This document shows, one piece after another, positions 14,504 through 27,354 of a stretch of 64,000 bases of DNA (positions are counted from its first letter, which is position 1; every line of letters begins with the position of its first letter). The translations under genes were made by a program, and so were the position numbers. The notes beneath the pieces are model-generated. The model did no database searches, was not told the origin of the DNA, and was given only the letters and a program-made list of their open reading frames with translations. Source of the DNA: an uncultured Geobacteraceae bacterium (GTDB taxonomy: Bacteria > Desulfobacterota > Desulfuromonadia > Geobacterales > Pseudopelobacteraceae); contig CAJAFV010000063.1 in the NCBI GenBank assembly GCA_903939115.1, forward strand, positions 1-64,000, read 5' to 3'.

Positions 14504-15399
14504 AACCGGATAAGATCCTCATGCTGCTCGTCATGGGGATTGATATGAATCATGACATCGCCAACCCCAGGATACCGGTCGAAAATCAACTTTTTTACTT
14601 TCGTCGCCACGTCGTGTGATTGCTTGACCGTCATATCTGGATCCATTTCGAGTTTAAGATCAACGATCATATACTGTCCGGAACGGCGGGCACGCATTTC
14701 ATGAACATGCTCAACCTCTTCAACACTTTCTGCAAGGACCTGCAGAGCATCGATAAAATCAGCTGGAGCGGTGCCATCCATCAGATCATGGGCAGCCTCA
14801 CGAAACGTCTGATACCCGATGTGCAGAATAAAAAATGACGTCAAGCCGGCGGCAAGCGGGTCCATAATTCCCAACCCGAAAAAAGCGCCTATAACACCAA
14901 TCAGTGTCGAAACTGAGGTAACGGCATCTTTCCGGTGATCCTTGGCTATTGCGAGCAGTGCCGGACTTTCAAGATTCTTGCCGGTGCGCGTGGTAAAGCG
15001 GTAAAGCCACTCTTTAATGGCGATAGTCATAGCAGCAGCAGCAACGGCAATCCATCCGGGCGATTTAAAGTGCCCTGCAATGATCGACATAATGGACTCA
15101 TACAAAATCCAGCCTCCGGTAGCAGCTATAACCAGGGAGACCAGAAGTGCGGCAAGACTTTCAGCGCGACCATGGCCGTACGGATGGTTGGCGTCAAACG
15201 GCTGACGACCAAGCTTCAGAGCCATCATGGTCGCAAATATCGCGACAAAATCACATGCACTCTCGATACCGTCTGCAAAAACAGCGTCGGAGCGCCCCCA
15301 GTAACCAGCCGACAGTTTCAGAACCATCAATACTGCGTTGACCCAGAAACCGATTTTTATGATCCGGTCCGCACTGTCAAAACGTTCGTTCCGTTGCAT
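14500..15399 (-). CDS. Cation diffusion facilitator transporter
   Basis: 299 residues with about six membrane helices. Metal-site motifs are DAVFADGIESACDFVAIF in helix II and GIMDPLAAG in helix V, with HPYGHGRAES between helices II and III. The C-terminal cytoplasmic ferredoxin-like dimer domain contains EHVHEMRARRSGQYMIVDLK and HINP. CDF proteins export Zn2+, Fe2+, Co2+ or Mn2+ against protons. The helix II site is D-x3-E/D (DGIES...D), so Zn-versus-Mn preference cannot be called. Its ATG overlaps the recJ stop (TGATG). Confidence 0.92.
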   Translation of the reverse strand: MQRNERFDSADRIIKIGFWVNAVLMVLKLSAGYWGRSDAVFADGIESACDFVAIFATMMALKLGRQPFDANHPYGHGRAESLAALLVSLVIAATGGWILYESIMSIIAGHFKSPGWIAVAAAAMTIAIKEWLYRFTTRTGKNLESPALLAIAKDHRKDAVTSVSTLIGVIGAFFGLGIMDPLAAGLTSFFILHIGYQTFREAAHDLMDGTAPADFIDALQVLAESVEEVEHVHEMRARRSGQYMIVDLKLEMDPDMTVKQSHDVATKVKKLIFDRYPGVGDVMIHINPHDEQHEDLIRL

Positions 15400-17117
15400 C
15401 AGACCTCCTCACTTCGTATCGCTTTAATCCGTAATTGCACTGTTGTCGTGTTGTTCCATATGTTGCATTCAGGAAAAAATGCGATGTCCAGGCGCCCCTC
15501 TGTCGGACATTCGGCCTGTCGAAAAGCTATGGCATTAAATATCTTCCCCTCCGCAGAAACACGAAGCTTCAGATGACCGTCTCCGACAATCCGGCGCTCT
15601 ACCACGGTAACGCCACGCAACATCAAGGTCGGTTCCGGGTTCCCGGCACCAAACGGTTCAAGACGCTGTAGCTCTTCCAGCAAAGCAAGGCCTACCTCGG
15701 ACGACGTTACTTCCGTATCTATTTCAAGGAGCGGCAAAAGTTCGGAATCGCCGAGCAACGTTGTTGCAACCGCTTCAAAGGCTGCGGCGAAGGATGAGAC
15801 TGTCTCGGATTTCAACCCGATTCCTGCCGCATACCGGTGCCCTCCGAAGCGCAGCAGGTATCCCGAACAGCTCGTGAGTGCCTCCAGCAGATGAAAGCCC
15901 GGAATACTGCGTCCAGACCCTTTTGCATTCCCCTCTTCATCGATCGCGATCAATATTGTCGGGCGATGATAGCGTTCAATCAATCGGGAAGCAACTATTC
16001 CGATAACCCCTTGATGCCAGTCGACAGATGCGATCACAATACTTTTGCGGACCGGGTAACGGCCATCGCCATCAACCTGCGCGATGGCCTGTTCAAGAAT
16101 TCCGCGCTCAACTGACTGACGTTCAGCATTGGCGGCATCCAGCTCATCAGCGATTACAGCACATTCAGCAGGATTATTATTCAGCAACAAATCTACGCCC
16201 GGCACCGCACTTTCCATGCGACCGGCAGCGTTCAGACGCGGAGCCAGCCGGAAGCCTACCTGCCCGCTCGTGACGGACTCCTTGATTCCTGCAACCTTCT
16301 TAAGTGCCGTGATACCGGGCCTGAGACTCTTTTCAAGTCTTTGAAGCCCATAGTAGACGTACATACGATTTTGTCCTATCAGCGGCACCACATCAGCAAT
16401 TGTCCCAAGGGCAACCAGATCGAGCCACTCCCGCAGGTCAGGTTCGGCACCTGGAGTAAAGAGCCCCTCCTGTCTCATGCGACTGCGCAGGGCAACCAAC
16501 AGATTAAAGGCGACACCAACGCCGGCCAGCATTTTAAACGGATACGCGCAACCGGGCAGCAGCGGGTTAACCACCGCAGTTGCCCCAGGAATTTGTTCCT
16601 GAGGGGTGTGATGGTCAAGTATGATCAGATCAACCCCGGCCTGTCGGCAAAAAGCAGCCTCCCTGATCGCCGTAATACCACAATCAACAGACATGATCAA
16701 TGTGGCACCAAGAGAGATAATCTGCTGAAGCGACTCTTCGTGCAGGCCGTAGCCGTCGTTAAATCTATTGGGGATGAAATAAGTAGAGGTAATACCGACC
16801 CGGCGCAGAAAAGAGACAAGCAGAGCTGTGCCGGTTATACCGTCGACGTCATAATCTCCATAGACGCAGACGGTTTCGTTGTCTGCCCGGGCTCTCAGCA
16901 ATCGTTCAACGGCAGCATGCATACCTTTCAGCAGGAACGGGTCCGGCATGGCTGAAAGCGCCGGCGCAAGAAACTGTCTGCCAGCCTCTGCAGAATCTAT
17001 CCCTCTGCTGACCAGAATCCGCGCAATGAGATTGCTGATACCGAGAGATCCGGCAAGGCTTACCGTTTTTTCGCCATCGGGACGTTTAACAACCCATTTT
17101 TTCTGCATCTGGTACAT
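15399..17117 (-). CDS. recJ: Single-stranded-DNA exonuclease RecJ
   Basis: 572 residues, typical length. DHH-family motifs: CVYGDYDVDGITGTALL (motif I), SVDCGI (II), LIILDHHTPQ (III, DHH) and DWHQGVIGIVASRL in the DHHA1 domain with GSGRS and FGGHRYAAG; a C-terminal OB-like part holds LEPFGAGNPEP. RecJ degrades ssDNA 5' to 3' with Mn2+/Mg2+ in RecF-pathway recombination, mismatch and base-excision repair. Starts at 17117 (MYQMQ) or 17108 (MQKKW) are both possible. It heads a three-gene overlapping operon. Confidence 0.95.
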   Translation of the reverse strand: MYQMQKKWVVKRPDGEKTVSLAGSLGISNLIARILVSRGIDSAEAGRQFLAPALSAMPDPFLLKGMHAAVERLLRARADNETVCVYGDYDVDGITGTALLVSFLRRVGITSTYFIPNRFNDGYGLHEESLQQIISLGATLIMSVDCGITAIREAAFCRQAGVDLIILDHHTPQEQIPGATAVVNPLLPGCAYPFKMLAGVGVAFNLLVALRSRMRQEGLFTPGAEPDLREWLDLVALGTIADVVPLIGQNRMYVYYGLQRLEKSLRPGITALKKVAGIKESVTSGQVGFRLAPRLNAAGRMESAVPGVDLLLNNNPAECAVIADELDAANAERQSVERGILEQAIAQVDGDGRYPVRKSIVIASVDWHQGVIGIVASRLIERYHRPTILIAIDEEGNAKGSGRSIPGFHLLEALTSCSGYLLRFGGHRYAAGIGLKSETVSSFAAAFEAVATTLLGDSELLPLLEIDTEVTSSEVGLALLEELQRLEPFGAGNPEPTLMLRGVTVVERRIVGDGHLKLRVSAEGKIFNAIAFRQAECPTEGRLDIAFFPECNIWNNTTTVQLRIKAIRSEEV

Positions 17118-17138
17118 ATCCTATCAGCTGTCAAAGTG

Positions 17139-17177
17139 AAAAAAAATCCCCCGACGAGCGGGGGATTTCAGTTTTTT
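17139..17177 (-). terminator. Terminator after TPR gene
   Basis: ATCCCCC GACGA GCGGGGGAT stem with runs of A on the left and T on the right. It touches the end of the minus-strand TPR gene and would stop readthrough into recJ. Confidence 0.85.
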
Positions 17178-17748
17178 ATTTGCCGGCGGGGGGCGCTTCG
17201 CCGCCTCCCTGCATCATACTTTTAATCTGCTGGGCGGTTGCACCGTTCGGCTCTATTTCAAGAACCTTTTTCCAGTACGGCCGGGCCTTTACATGGTCTT
17301 TTAAATCGACAGAATAGACAATGCCGGCATTAAAGAGACTTTGAACATGCTTGGGATCATATTGGATGGCTTTCTCAAAATTAGCCAGTGCTTTATCGTA
17401 CCACCCGACCTTACGGTACATAACCCCCTGATCAGTCAGAACATTGGGATTATTTGGATTTATCTCAAGCGCTTTGCTATAGGCTTCAATCGCTTTCTGG
17501 GTTTGCTCCGTATCAAAATAATCATTACCAAGGGAGATCCAGGCATTGACATTTTTCGGCTCCTGGGCAACAACTTTTTCAGCCTGGGCAATGCGCTGCG
17601 TATAATCAGTCGGTGACCCGGACCCGGATTGAATAGCGGGACTTGATTGCTGGGCTTTGCCGGCATTGCTGATACTGAAAACCAGATACCCGCCCAATAA
17701 CCCTACGATGAGAGCGACAACTGCTATCAGTGATGATTCTTTGTTCAT
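17176..17748 (-). CDS. Membrane-anchored TPR protein
   Basis: 190 residues. An N-terminal uncleaved helix (SLIAVVALIVGLLGGYLVFS) is followed by a low-complexity linker and about three to four tetratricopeptide repeats (VNAWISLGNDYFDTEQTQKA, NVLTDQGVMYRKVGWYDKAL, VQSLFNAGIVYSVDLKDHVK). The TPR domain lies on the periplasmic side if the helix is N-in. TPRs mediate protein contacts; the partner is unknown. It stands 33 bp downstream of secF on the same strand, probably in the secDF transcript, hinting at a role in export or cytochrome assembly. Confidence 0.85.
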   Translation of the reverse strand: MNKESSLIAVVALIVGLLGGYLVFSISNAGKAQQSSPAIQSGSGSPTDYTQRIAQAEKVVAQEPKNVNAWISLGNDYFDTEQTQKAIEAYSKALEINPNNPNVLTDQGVMYRKVGWYDKALANFEKAIQYDPKHVQSLFNAGIVYSVDLKDHVKARPYWKKVLEIEPNGATAQQIKSMMQGGGEAPPAGK

Positions 17749-17781
17749 AAAGACACCTCTCCGTATTGTTTCGTTAACAGA

Positions 17782-18693
17782 TTACGCTGTTTGAACTTTT
17801 TTTCCCAAAGCACGATTTTCGAGAAGTACCACAATCGGACTGGCTACGAACACCGATGAATAAGTACCTACCAGAACACCGATTAAAAGGGCTAATGAAA
17901 AATCATGGATTACTTCGCCGCCGAATAAGAAGAGAGAAGCAGCGGCAAGAAAAACCGTCAGTGAAGTAACAATCGTACGGGAAAGCACTTCGTTGATACT
18001 GTCGTTGAATATGGTGTTCATCGCACCCTTTAAATTTTTATGCAGATTCTCACGAATACGGTCGAAAACAACAACCGTGTCTGTCAGTGAATAACCGGCG
18101 ATTGTCAATACCGCAGTGATAAACAGCAGATTAATCTCCTTGTTCATCAGGTAAAATACGGCAAACATGGCCAGGCAATCGTGCATGGTGGCAAGAGTGG
18201 CTCCGACTCCGAATTTGAAGTCGAACCGCCAGGCGATATACATAATAATCCCCAGCATTGAAAGCACTGCGGCGACCAGGGTATCTTTGCGCAGCTTGTC
18301 ACCGATGGAGGGGCCGATTTCAGTCGAACTATCCACGGTAAAAGTATTGTCCGCAAATTCTTTTTTGAATGCGGCCTGCACCATCTCGGACGGCTTACCG
18401 ACCGCTGCCCCGGCCATTTTAACCAGCAGCTTGTTGCCGTCCTTTATTTCCTGCAGGTCAGCCTTGGCGATACCGTTCTTATGCAGGGCCGCTCTGGCGT
18501 CTGCAATTGAGATCGGCTTATTAAACTTCAGCTGCATCGCGGTGCCGCCTGAAAAATCGATACCCATATTTGCTGCACCGCGACCAACCTGAATGACTCC
18601 AATGATACCGACAATCGAAATAATGGCCGATATAATAAAGGAAATTTTGCGCATTCCAATAAAATCTATTCTTGTTTTCCCAAGAAGTTCCAT
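17782..18693 (-). CDS. secF: Protein translocase subunit SecF
   Basis: 303 residues: N-terminal helix after DFIGMRKISF, conserved MGIDFSGGTAMQLKF, periplasmic P4 domain, then five helices with GYSLTDTVVVFDRIRENL and SRTIVTSLTVFLAAASLFLFGG. SecDF uses the proton gradient to pull proteins across the membrane after SecA. It lies 15 bp downstream of secD. Confidence 0.96.
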   Translation of the reverse strand: MELLGKTRIDFIGMRKISFIISAIISIVGIIGVIQVGRGAANMGIDFSGGTAMQLKFNKPISIADARAALHKNGIAKADLQEIKDGNKLLVKMAGAAVGKPSEMVQAAFKKEFADNTFTVDSSTEIGPSIGDKLRKDTLVAAVLSMLGIIMYIAWRFDFKFGVGATLATMHDCLAMFAVFYLMNKEINLLFITAVLTIAGYSLTDTVVVFDRIRENLHKNLKGAMNTIFNDSINEVLSRTIVTSLTVFLAAASLFLFGGEVIHDFSLALLIGVLVGTYSSVFVASPIVVLLENRALGKKVQTA

Positions 18694-18708
18694 GAACGGT
18701 GTTACCTC

Positions 18709-20301
18709 CTATATGCTCATTTTTTTAACTTTGCCCTTGTGAAGGAACAGGTCAAAGGTCACCTTGGTCCCGATCAGTGAAGTAAACAGGTTGATGATAA
18801 CCCCCAGACTCAAGGAGACTGCAAACCCTTTCACCGGACCGGTGCCGAACTGGAACAGAACAGCAGCCGTAATCAACGTGGTGATGTGGGAGTCCATAAT
18901 TGTCAGAAACGCCTTGTCATAACCGGCATCGAGAGCGGCTTTGGGAGATTTTCCCAATTTAAGCTCTTCACGGATACGCTCAAAGATGATGACGTTCGAG
19001 TCTACCGACATACCGACCAGCAACACGATAGCAGCAATACCGGGCAGTGTCAGAGTAGCTCCCAAAGCGGCCAACGCCCCCATCAAGTACACGATGTTCA
19101 GGATCATGCCAAGATCAGCAATCAATCCGGACAGCTTGTAATAGACCGCCATAAAGACAACAACCAGCAGCACTCCGATCAGTCCGGCATACAAGCCTTT
19201 GTTGATGGAGTCTTGCCCGAGGGACGGGCCTACTGTCACATTCTGGATGATTTTGACCGGAGCCGGCAGTGCACCGGCACGAAGCACGATGGCAAGGTCA
19301 GCCGCGGTTTTTTCGGTGAAACTACCCGATATCTGGGCGCTGCCGCCGGAGATACGCTCACGGATAACCGGAGCCGAGTGAATGTTGTTATCAAGAACGA
19401 TAGCAAAACGTTTACCGACATTAGCTGCCGTAACCTGATCAAACAGCTTGGCGCCCAATGAATTAAATTCAATGGCAACGTACGGCTGGTTGAATTGCGA
19501 ATCGATCCTGACCTGAGCGTCCGTCAACAGATCGCCGGTGATCATCGGTTTTTTCTGAACGACAATTGGAATTTCCGAGACAGCACCGGTCGCAGGATCA
19601 ACCGTTTTTTCCTTCAGCAGTTCAGCATCTTCAGGAATCGTACCGGATGTCGGCGAAATATCCTCACGCACCATTTTAAAATCGAGACGTGCAGTACGTC
19701 CGATAAGATCAATTGCCCGCTGCGGATCTTTTATGCCAGGCAGCTGCACAACGATATGATTGATCCCTTCCCGTTGAATGGTAGGTTCTGAAACACCGAA
19801 CTGGTCAATCCTGTTGCGGATCGTCTCAAGAGCCTGCTGAACCGCTTTATCCTTGCGGTCCTGGGCATCTTTTTCGTTCACCCGCAACGTCATGGCAACA
19901 AAGCCGCCTTCATCAAACGTAGGGCTCTGTTCATAGGTCGGATATTTATCCTTGATCAACTTCAGAACGGTATCTGCTGTCCCCTTTTCATAGACCACCA
20001 CGGTTACCTTGTCGGAACCGCTCCGGGAAATACGCTTGAAACGAAGATTTTTACTGTTAAGCGTATCTTCGAGATCCGTAGCAACAAGATCCAGTGACCC
20101 TTCAATCGCTTTCTGGGTATCGACCTCCATTACCAGATGCGTGCCACCCTGCAGGTCAAGTCCGAGATGGATCTTGTCCTTGGGCAAAAAGGTTCCCCAC
20201 CAGGACGGCAATTTGCTCGCCAGAGTCGGGGTCAGATACAGAAACGACAGCACAACAAATGCAGCTATCAGGCTTATTCGCCAGCCAGTTTCTTTCGGCA
20301 T
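18709..20301 (-). CDS. secD: Protein translocase subunit SecD
   Basis: 530 residues: first helix (LIAAFVVLSFLYLTPTL), HLGLDLQGGTHLVMEV, periplasmic P1 domain with RNRIDQFGVSEPTIQREG, GRTARLDF and the P1-head region, then the five-helix RND core with LPGIAAIVLLVGMSVDSNVI and IFERIREE. The Asp in MSVDSN is the conserved proton-relay residue. It acts with SecF and YajC. Encoded between yajC and secF in one operon. Confidence 0.97.
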   Translation of the reverse strand: MPKETGWRISLIAAFVVLSFLYLTPTLASKLPSWWGTFLPKDKIHLGLDLQGGTHLVMEVDTQKAIEGSLDLVATDLEDTLNSKNLRFKRISRSGSDKVTVVVYEKGTADTVLKLIKDKYPTYEQSPTFDEGGFVAMTLRVNEKDAQDRKDKAVQQALETIRNRIDQFGVSEPTIQREGINHIVVQLPGIKDPQRAIDLIGRTARLDFKMVREDISPTSGTIPEDAELLKEKTVDPATGAVSEIPIVVQKKPMITGDLLTDAQVRIDSQFNQPYVAIEFNSLGAKLFDQVTAANVGKRFAIVLDNNIHSAPVIRERISGGSAQISGSFTEKTAADLAIVLRAGALPAPVKIIQNVTVGPSLGQDSINKGLYAGLIGVLLVVVFMAVYYKLSGLIADLGMILNIVYLMGALAALGATLTLPGIAAIVLLVGMSVDSNVIIFERIREELKLGKSPKAALDAGYDKAFLTIMDSHITTLITAAVLFQFGTGPVKGFAVSLSLGVIINLFTSLIGTKVTFDLFLHKGKVKKMSI

Positions 20302-20330
20302 AAGGCTTGTTCTCCTTTTCAGATTTTGAA

Positions 20331-20654
20331 CTAGTCCTTCTTGATTGCAGCGATATAGCTTTTGGTTATTTTAATATTTACATTGTTTGCGATCTCGAGA
20401 GTCACCAGTTCGTTCTCCACGGCAGTGACCTTACCATGAACACCGCCCGCAGTAATAACATTATCTCCCTTTTTCATCGCTTCGAGCAAAGCTTTATGCT
20501 CTTTGGCTTTTTTCTGTTGCGGGCGGATGAGTAAAAAATAAAAAATTGCGAACATGAACACCAGCGGAATAATCTGCTGAAATGCCGCCATTCCTCCACC
20601 TGCTCCACCTGCTCCTCCCGGTGCACTTCCCATAGCAAAAGCCAATCCAAACAT
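20331..20654 (-). CDS. yajC: Sec translocase accessory subunit YajC
   Basis: 107 residues with one helix (IIPLVFMFAIFYFLLIRPQQ), the RPQQKK motif and the small beta domain MKKGDNVITAGGVHGKVTAV. A Gly/Ala-rich N-terminal stretch (GSAPGGAGGAGGG) precedes the helix. YajC joins SecDF in a holo-translocon. It is first of yajC-secD-secF, downstream of tgt. Confidence 0.95.
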   Translation of the reverse strand: MFGLAFAMGSAPGGAGGAGGGMAAFQQIIPLVFMFAIFYFLLIRPQQKKAKEHKALLEAMKKGDNVITAGGVHGKVTAVENELVTLEIANNVNIKITKSYIAAIKKD

Positions 20655-20677
20655 GCTGTTTATCCTCCCTTTTCAGT

Positions 20678-22848
<2,171 letters not shown>

Positions 22849-22875
22849 TCAAACCTTGTATATCAAGTTCACTGT

Positions 22876-24000
22876 TTAACGAATATCAGAGAGCTTTTTC
22901 AACTGAGTGCCCGGATAGTAGTAGGAGAGGATCTCTCCACTACCAAAACCGTCGAGAGCCCGTTGCTTGGCGCCCCATTGGCAAAGGCCGACACCATGAC
23001 CATTACCGGTTCCGGAAAAGCTGATTTCATTTTTGCTGTTTTTCAGAGTAAAGCGTGTACTTTTTATGGCCCCGTATCCGACCGCTTTACGAAGTTGTTC
23101 GCCGCTGATCGGACCACTGCCTTTTGCAGCGAGCAGTGAAACAAATTTAAGACGCCCCCGTGAGTTGATCACTCCCGGCTTAATATCATACAAGCCCGAA
23201 ACTTTATATCCCCCCAGGCGGAGGCGGTCCTCAAGCTCTTTCAAAGAAATCTTGTATTCCCAGGCGGTACTGGAAGGCGAGGTCAGGCAATACTGACACT
23301 CCACTCCTTTCAGATACGGTAAAGCCACTCCCCAGACGTTCTCGGAATCTTCGGTTCGCCCACCGCAGCTGGAGTGATAAAAAGCCTGGATGATGGCGCC
23401 ACCGAAAGTGAGAACTTCTCCCGACGTTTCAAGTACGGCACGACGGGCCCGACTGTCTTCGATCAAACACCCTTCGTAGACCTGATCAATAACTGATGAC
23501 TCTAAGTGATACGGCGCGGTTATACGGGCATTTTTTCTATTAACTGCGTATGTCCTGGCGATTATTGCCTGGGCTTTCACCGCATCAATCGGCCACGCAG
23601 AAGATATTTCACAATTAATCAGTCCGACCAGGTACTCTTCAAGCGGTAACTGGTTAACGACCAGAATACCCTTGTCCGCCACGGATAGCTCCGCAAGTCC
23701 GCGATACGGCTTATTGTTTACAAATACTGCAGTAGAAGCGGAAAACGACAGCCGCTGGTAGAGCTTCCCTCCGACCAGTAATCCATCTTTCAAAGGTTTC
23801 ACCGTAACAGGAAGCGACATTACAAGCGGCTCGCCACCCTCATTAGTCACAAGAATCGCATCACCAGCCACCGTTACTTCGGAAGCGGACTTAACAATGG
23901 CTATCCGGATGGTTTCATCCAGAACCGCTGCATGTATCCTGTTTTTCCCTGACCATGACAGAACAATTGTCACTACAGCCAGAAGGATAAATATGCGCAT
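22876..24000 (-). CDS. SpoIID/LytB-domain protein
   Basis: From ATG 24000 the protein is 374 residues with a signal peptide (MRIFILLAVVTIVLSW... cleavage near IHA-AV). The SpoIID domain has RGLAELSVADKGILVVNQLP, LEEYLVGLINCEISSAWPID, AVKAQAIIARTYAVNRK, and near the end GNGHGVGLCQWGAKQRALDG with its conserved HGVGLxQWGA. SpoIID of Bacillus is a lytic transglycosylase cutting glycan strands without stem peptides; homologues in non-sporulating Gram-negatives are probably periplasmic wall enzymes. It lies 27 bp upstream of queA on the same strand. The ORF track start at 24057 lacks a ribosome site. Confidence 0.88.
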   Translation of the reverse strand: MRIFILLAVVTIVLSWSGKNRIHAAVLDETIRIAIVKSASEVTVAGDAILVTNEGGEPLVMSLPVTVKPLKDGLLVGGKLYQRLSFSASTAVFVNNKPYRGLAELSVADKGILVVNQLPLEEYLVGLINCEISSAWPIDAVKAQAIIARTYAVNRKNARITAPYHLESSVIDQVYEGCLIEDSRARRAVLETSGEVLTFGGAIIQAFYHSSCGGRTEDSENVWGVALPYLKGVECQYCLTSPSSTAWEYKISLKELEDRLRLGGYKVSGLYDIKPGVINSRGRLKFVSLLAAKGSGPISGEQLRKAVGYGAIKSTRFTLKNSKNEISFSGTGNGHGVGLCQWGAKQRALDGFGSGEILSYYYPGTQLKKLSDIR

Positions 24001-24157
24001 ACGATAGAGTAGTTGCAAAACCTGAGGATAGAAACACATTATGCGGTAGGATGTCAATTTTTTTGATTGCCGGTTTTTCCTGCCTGGTGTACAAATGACA
24101 ACACCTCAGTGACTTGGCTCATATAACTAAAATCAACCTCAACGCTGCGAGCTTCCT

Positions 24158-25116
<959 letters not shown>

Positions 25117-25120
<4 letters not shown>

Positions 25121-26103
25121 CCGAACCGAACCTGCTCTCCGCAGTCAATCTGCATAAAAAGTTCAAAGTTTCCGGGCAGAATCGTTCTACCCGCTTTCTG
25201 ACCGCTCTTGACCAGGTCTCTCTCCATATTTCAGCCGGTGAAACGCTCGGGATTGCCGGCGAATCCGGTTGCGGCAAGTCAACAGTGGCAAAAATCATGG
25301 CCGGCCTGCTACTCCCCGACTCCGGGGATGTTCTCTACAAGGGAACTCCTTTGTCGCAGCTCGGGAAGAGTGACCGGAAGATTTACCGCCAAAAGACCCA
25401 GATGATTTTTCAGGATCCGTTTTCATCTTTAAACCCGCGCATGCGTGTCGGTGACAGCATTTCTGAACCGCTTGTCATCTCCGGCATGCCGGCGTCCCTC
25501 CGACGGGCGGAACTTGCCCGGATAATGGCATCAGTTGGCCTCCCTTACGACTCCGCAAATCGCTTTCCCGACGAGTTTTCGGGAGGACAGCGTCAGCGCA
25601 TCGGTATCGCGCGTGCGCTCGCTGCAGCTCCGGAAATTCTGATCGCCGATGAACCGGTGTCATCTCTCGACATCTCAATTCAGGCACAGATTATAAATAT
25701 CCTACTTCAAATGAAACAGGAAAGTGCGTTATCGATGATGATCGTCTCGCACAATTTACTGATACTAAGGCATATTTGCGACAGGATCATCATCATGTAT
25801 CTTGGCGCGATTGTTGAGTGCGGACCGACGGCAGAGCTGTTCAGCAGGTGCCGCCACCCCTATACAGAGGCGCTTATTGCTGCAATTCCCGGGCTGAATG
25901 CATCAGACGCATCCAAAGGCGTTCTGTTACATGATGACCTCCCCTCCGCCCTCTCTATTCCCCCCGGATGCAGATTTCATCCTCGCTGCCGCCATGCGAT
26001 CGACCTCTGTCGCAGCGAAGTTCCGAAAATGACTGAATATGCGGCGGGACATACAGCAGCCTGCCATTTGAGTGAAGCGTTGTTCGGCCAGGGTTCTGAT
26101 TGA
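25117..26103 (+). CDS. Peptide/nickel ABC transporter ATPase (DppF/OppF type)
   Basis: 328 residues from the ATG overlapping the upstream stop. Walker A GESGCGKS, Q-loop MIFQDPFSSLNPRM, signature FSGGQRQR, Walker B LIADEPVSSLD, H-loop VSHN. The C-terminal OppF extension has HPYTEALIAAIP and GCRFHPRCRHAIDLC. It forms a heterodimer with the preceding ATPase. A hairpin follows the gene. Confidence 0.93.
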
Positions 26104-26108
26104 TCTGT

Positions 26109-26132
26109 GGTTCGTGGTGAGCGTGTCGAACC
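26109..26132 (+). repeat. Hairpin after the ABC ATPase pair
   Basis: GGTTCG TGGTGAGCGTGT CGAACC, with a 6-bp perfect stem, 5 bp after the dppF-type stop. It lacks a T-run, so it is more like an interspersed palindrome than a standard terminator. Confidence 0.4.
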
Positions 26133-26223
26133 ATGAGCGGAAGATCAGAACAAATCTGATATTTAGATTGACTGGCAGATAATCCATATATATGATATTC
26201 AAAACTTTAACGGGAGTTTATAT

Positions 26224-26496
26224 ATGGCCTTTGATAAAAATAAAAAGTTTACTGTAGAAGCTGATGTCTTGAAGGTACTTGGTCACCCGATCCGGCTGAA
26301 AATCGTTGCGGGGCTCTGTACGCAAGAGTGCAATGTGAAACATATCTGGGAATGTCTCGGACTTCCGCAGGCAACTGTTTCGCAGCATCTGGCGCTGCTT
26401 AAGAATAAAGGGATTATCGACGGCAAGCGGGAGGGCGTTGAAGTACACTACAGCGTCATCAATGAATTTGCGAAAAAAATCATCCAGACGTTATGA
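26224..26496 (+). CDS. ArsR-family transcriptional regulator
   Basis: 90 residues, winged helix: VLKVLGHPIRLKIVAGLCTQ, then WECLGLPQATVSQHLALLKN and wing KREGVEVHYSV. The usual ELCVCDL metal site is replaced by GLCTQECNVKHIWECL with three Cys, so thiol or metal sensing is possible but unproven. GGGAG sits before the ATG. No obvious target gene follows in the same direction; the bio operon converges on it. Confidence 0.85.
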   Translation: MAFDKNKKFTVEADVLKVLGHPIRLKIVAGLCTQECNVKHIWECLGLPQATVSQHLALLKNKGIIDGKREGVEVHYSVINEFAKKIIQTL

Positions 26497-26529
26497 ACGG
26501 CAATGTATTTTGAGATACATTTTAACCAG

Positions 26530-27354
26530 TCATAAATCAAGAGGTTGTGCCTTTGTCCGCGCAGTCAGATAAAGGACTTTATACGTAGCAGGTATTTTGT
26601 CGTCCTGCCCATACAGCTGCTGATATCGCCGGGAAGTTTCCCGCAAGACCCCTCGCCACCCCAGACCATTTCCTGAACCGCCCGCCACCGTGCCCGCTCC
26701 GATGTTTTTTATCGATCGCAACAGTGAGTGGAGATCGTCATACCAGTCCACCTCAGTTTCAACGGAAATAACTGCCATCTCGAAATCCATGCTGCTCACA
26801 ACCGACTGCACGTCGTCAACCGTCCAGAAACCATGAAGACGGGACATCTTTGCATTGTCGACATTGGAGTCGTGAAAACAACGCTGTAACTCACCCAGCG
26901 AACCATGGCAAAAAAAGGCGATACTGAGATCCCCCCCCGGCCTGACAACTCTGCACATTTCTTTTAACGCTGCTGATAAATCGTTCACCCACTGCATAAC
27001 CGACGCCGAAACGACCAGATCGAATATTCCGGCTTTGAACGGAAGAGTTTCGGCATTACCGTTGACAACATGGCAGGCATCGCCAATTTTCTGCTGACTC
27101 TTCAGGCACATGTTGAATGCGATGTCAACGCCGGCCAGACGGGATGAAGGATACCTGACGTGTAACTGTTCGAGCAGTGCTCCGGTACCGGTACCGACAT
27201 CAAGAATATGTTCAGGTTCATGATCAAGATGCAACGCCACCGATTCGACCAATTGCGTTACTACCCGCTTTTGAACGAGTATATGCTGGTCATAATTATC
27301 CGCATTTTTATGAAATGCTGTCGCAATCAAGCCAGTCTCCGGCATTCTATTCAC
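26530..27354 (-). CDS. bioC: Malonyl-ACP O-methyltransferase BioC
   Basis: 274 residues of a class I SAM methyltransferase: ILDVGTGTGALLEQL (motif I), VDIAFNM, GNAETLPF (II), FDLVVSASVMQWVNDLS (III) and VRPGGDLSIAFF. The opening FHKNADNYDQHILVQKRVV matches BioC. It methylates malonyl-ACP so that fatty-acid synthesis can build the pimeloyl chain. The start is GTG at 27354 with AAGGAG five bases upstream; it overlaps the bioH stop. Confidence 0.92.
   Translation of the reverse strand: MNRMPETGLIATAFHKNADNYDQHILVQKRVVTQLVESVALHLDHEPEHILDVGTGTGALLEQLHVRYPSSRLAGVDIAFNMCLKSQQKIGDACHVVNGNAETLPFKAGIFDLVVSASVMQWVNDLSAALKEMCRVVRPGGDLSIAFFCHGSLGELQRCFHDSNVDNAKMSRLHGFWTVDDVQSVVSSMDFEMAVISVETEVDWYDDLHSLLRSIKNIGAGTVAGGSGNGLGWRGVLRETSRRYQQLYGQDDKIPATYKVLYLTARTKAQPLDL

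Noticed and set aside
16341-16955. 204-codon plus-strand ORF and similar long antisense ORFs (14935-15576, 28723-29310)
   Set aside because: They are antisense shadows of recJ, the CDF transporter and bioF, with no family resemblance or ribosome sites.
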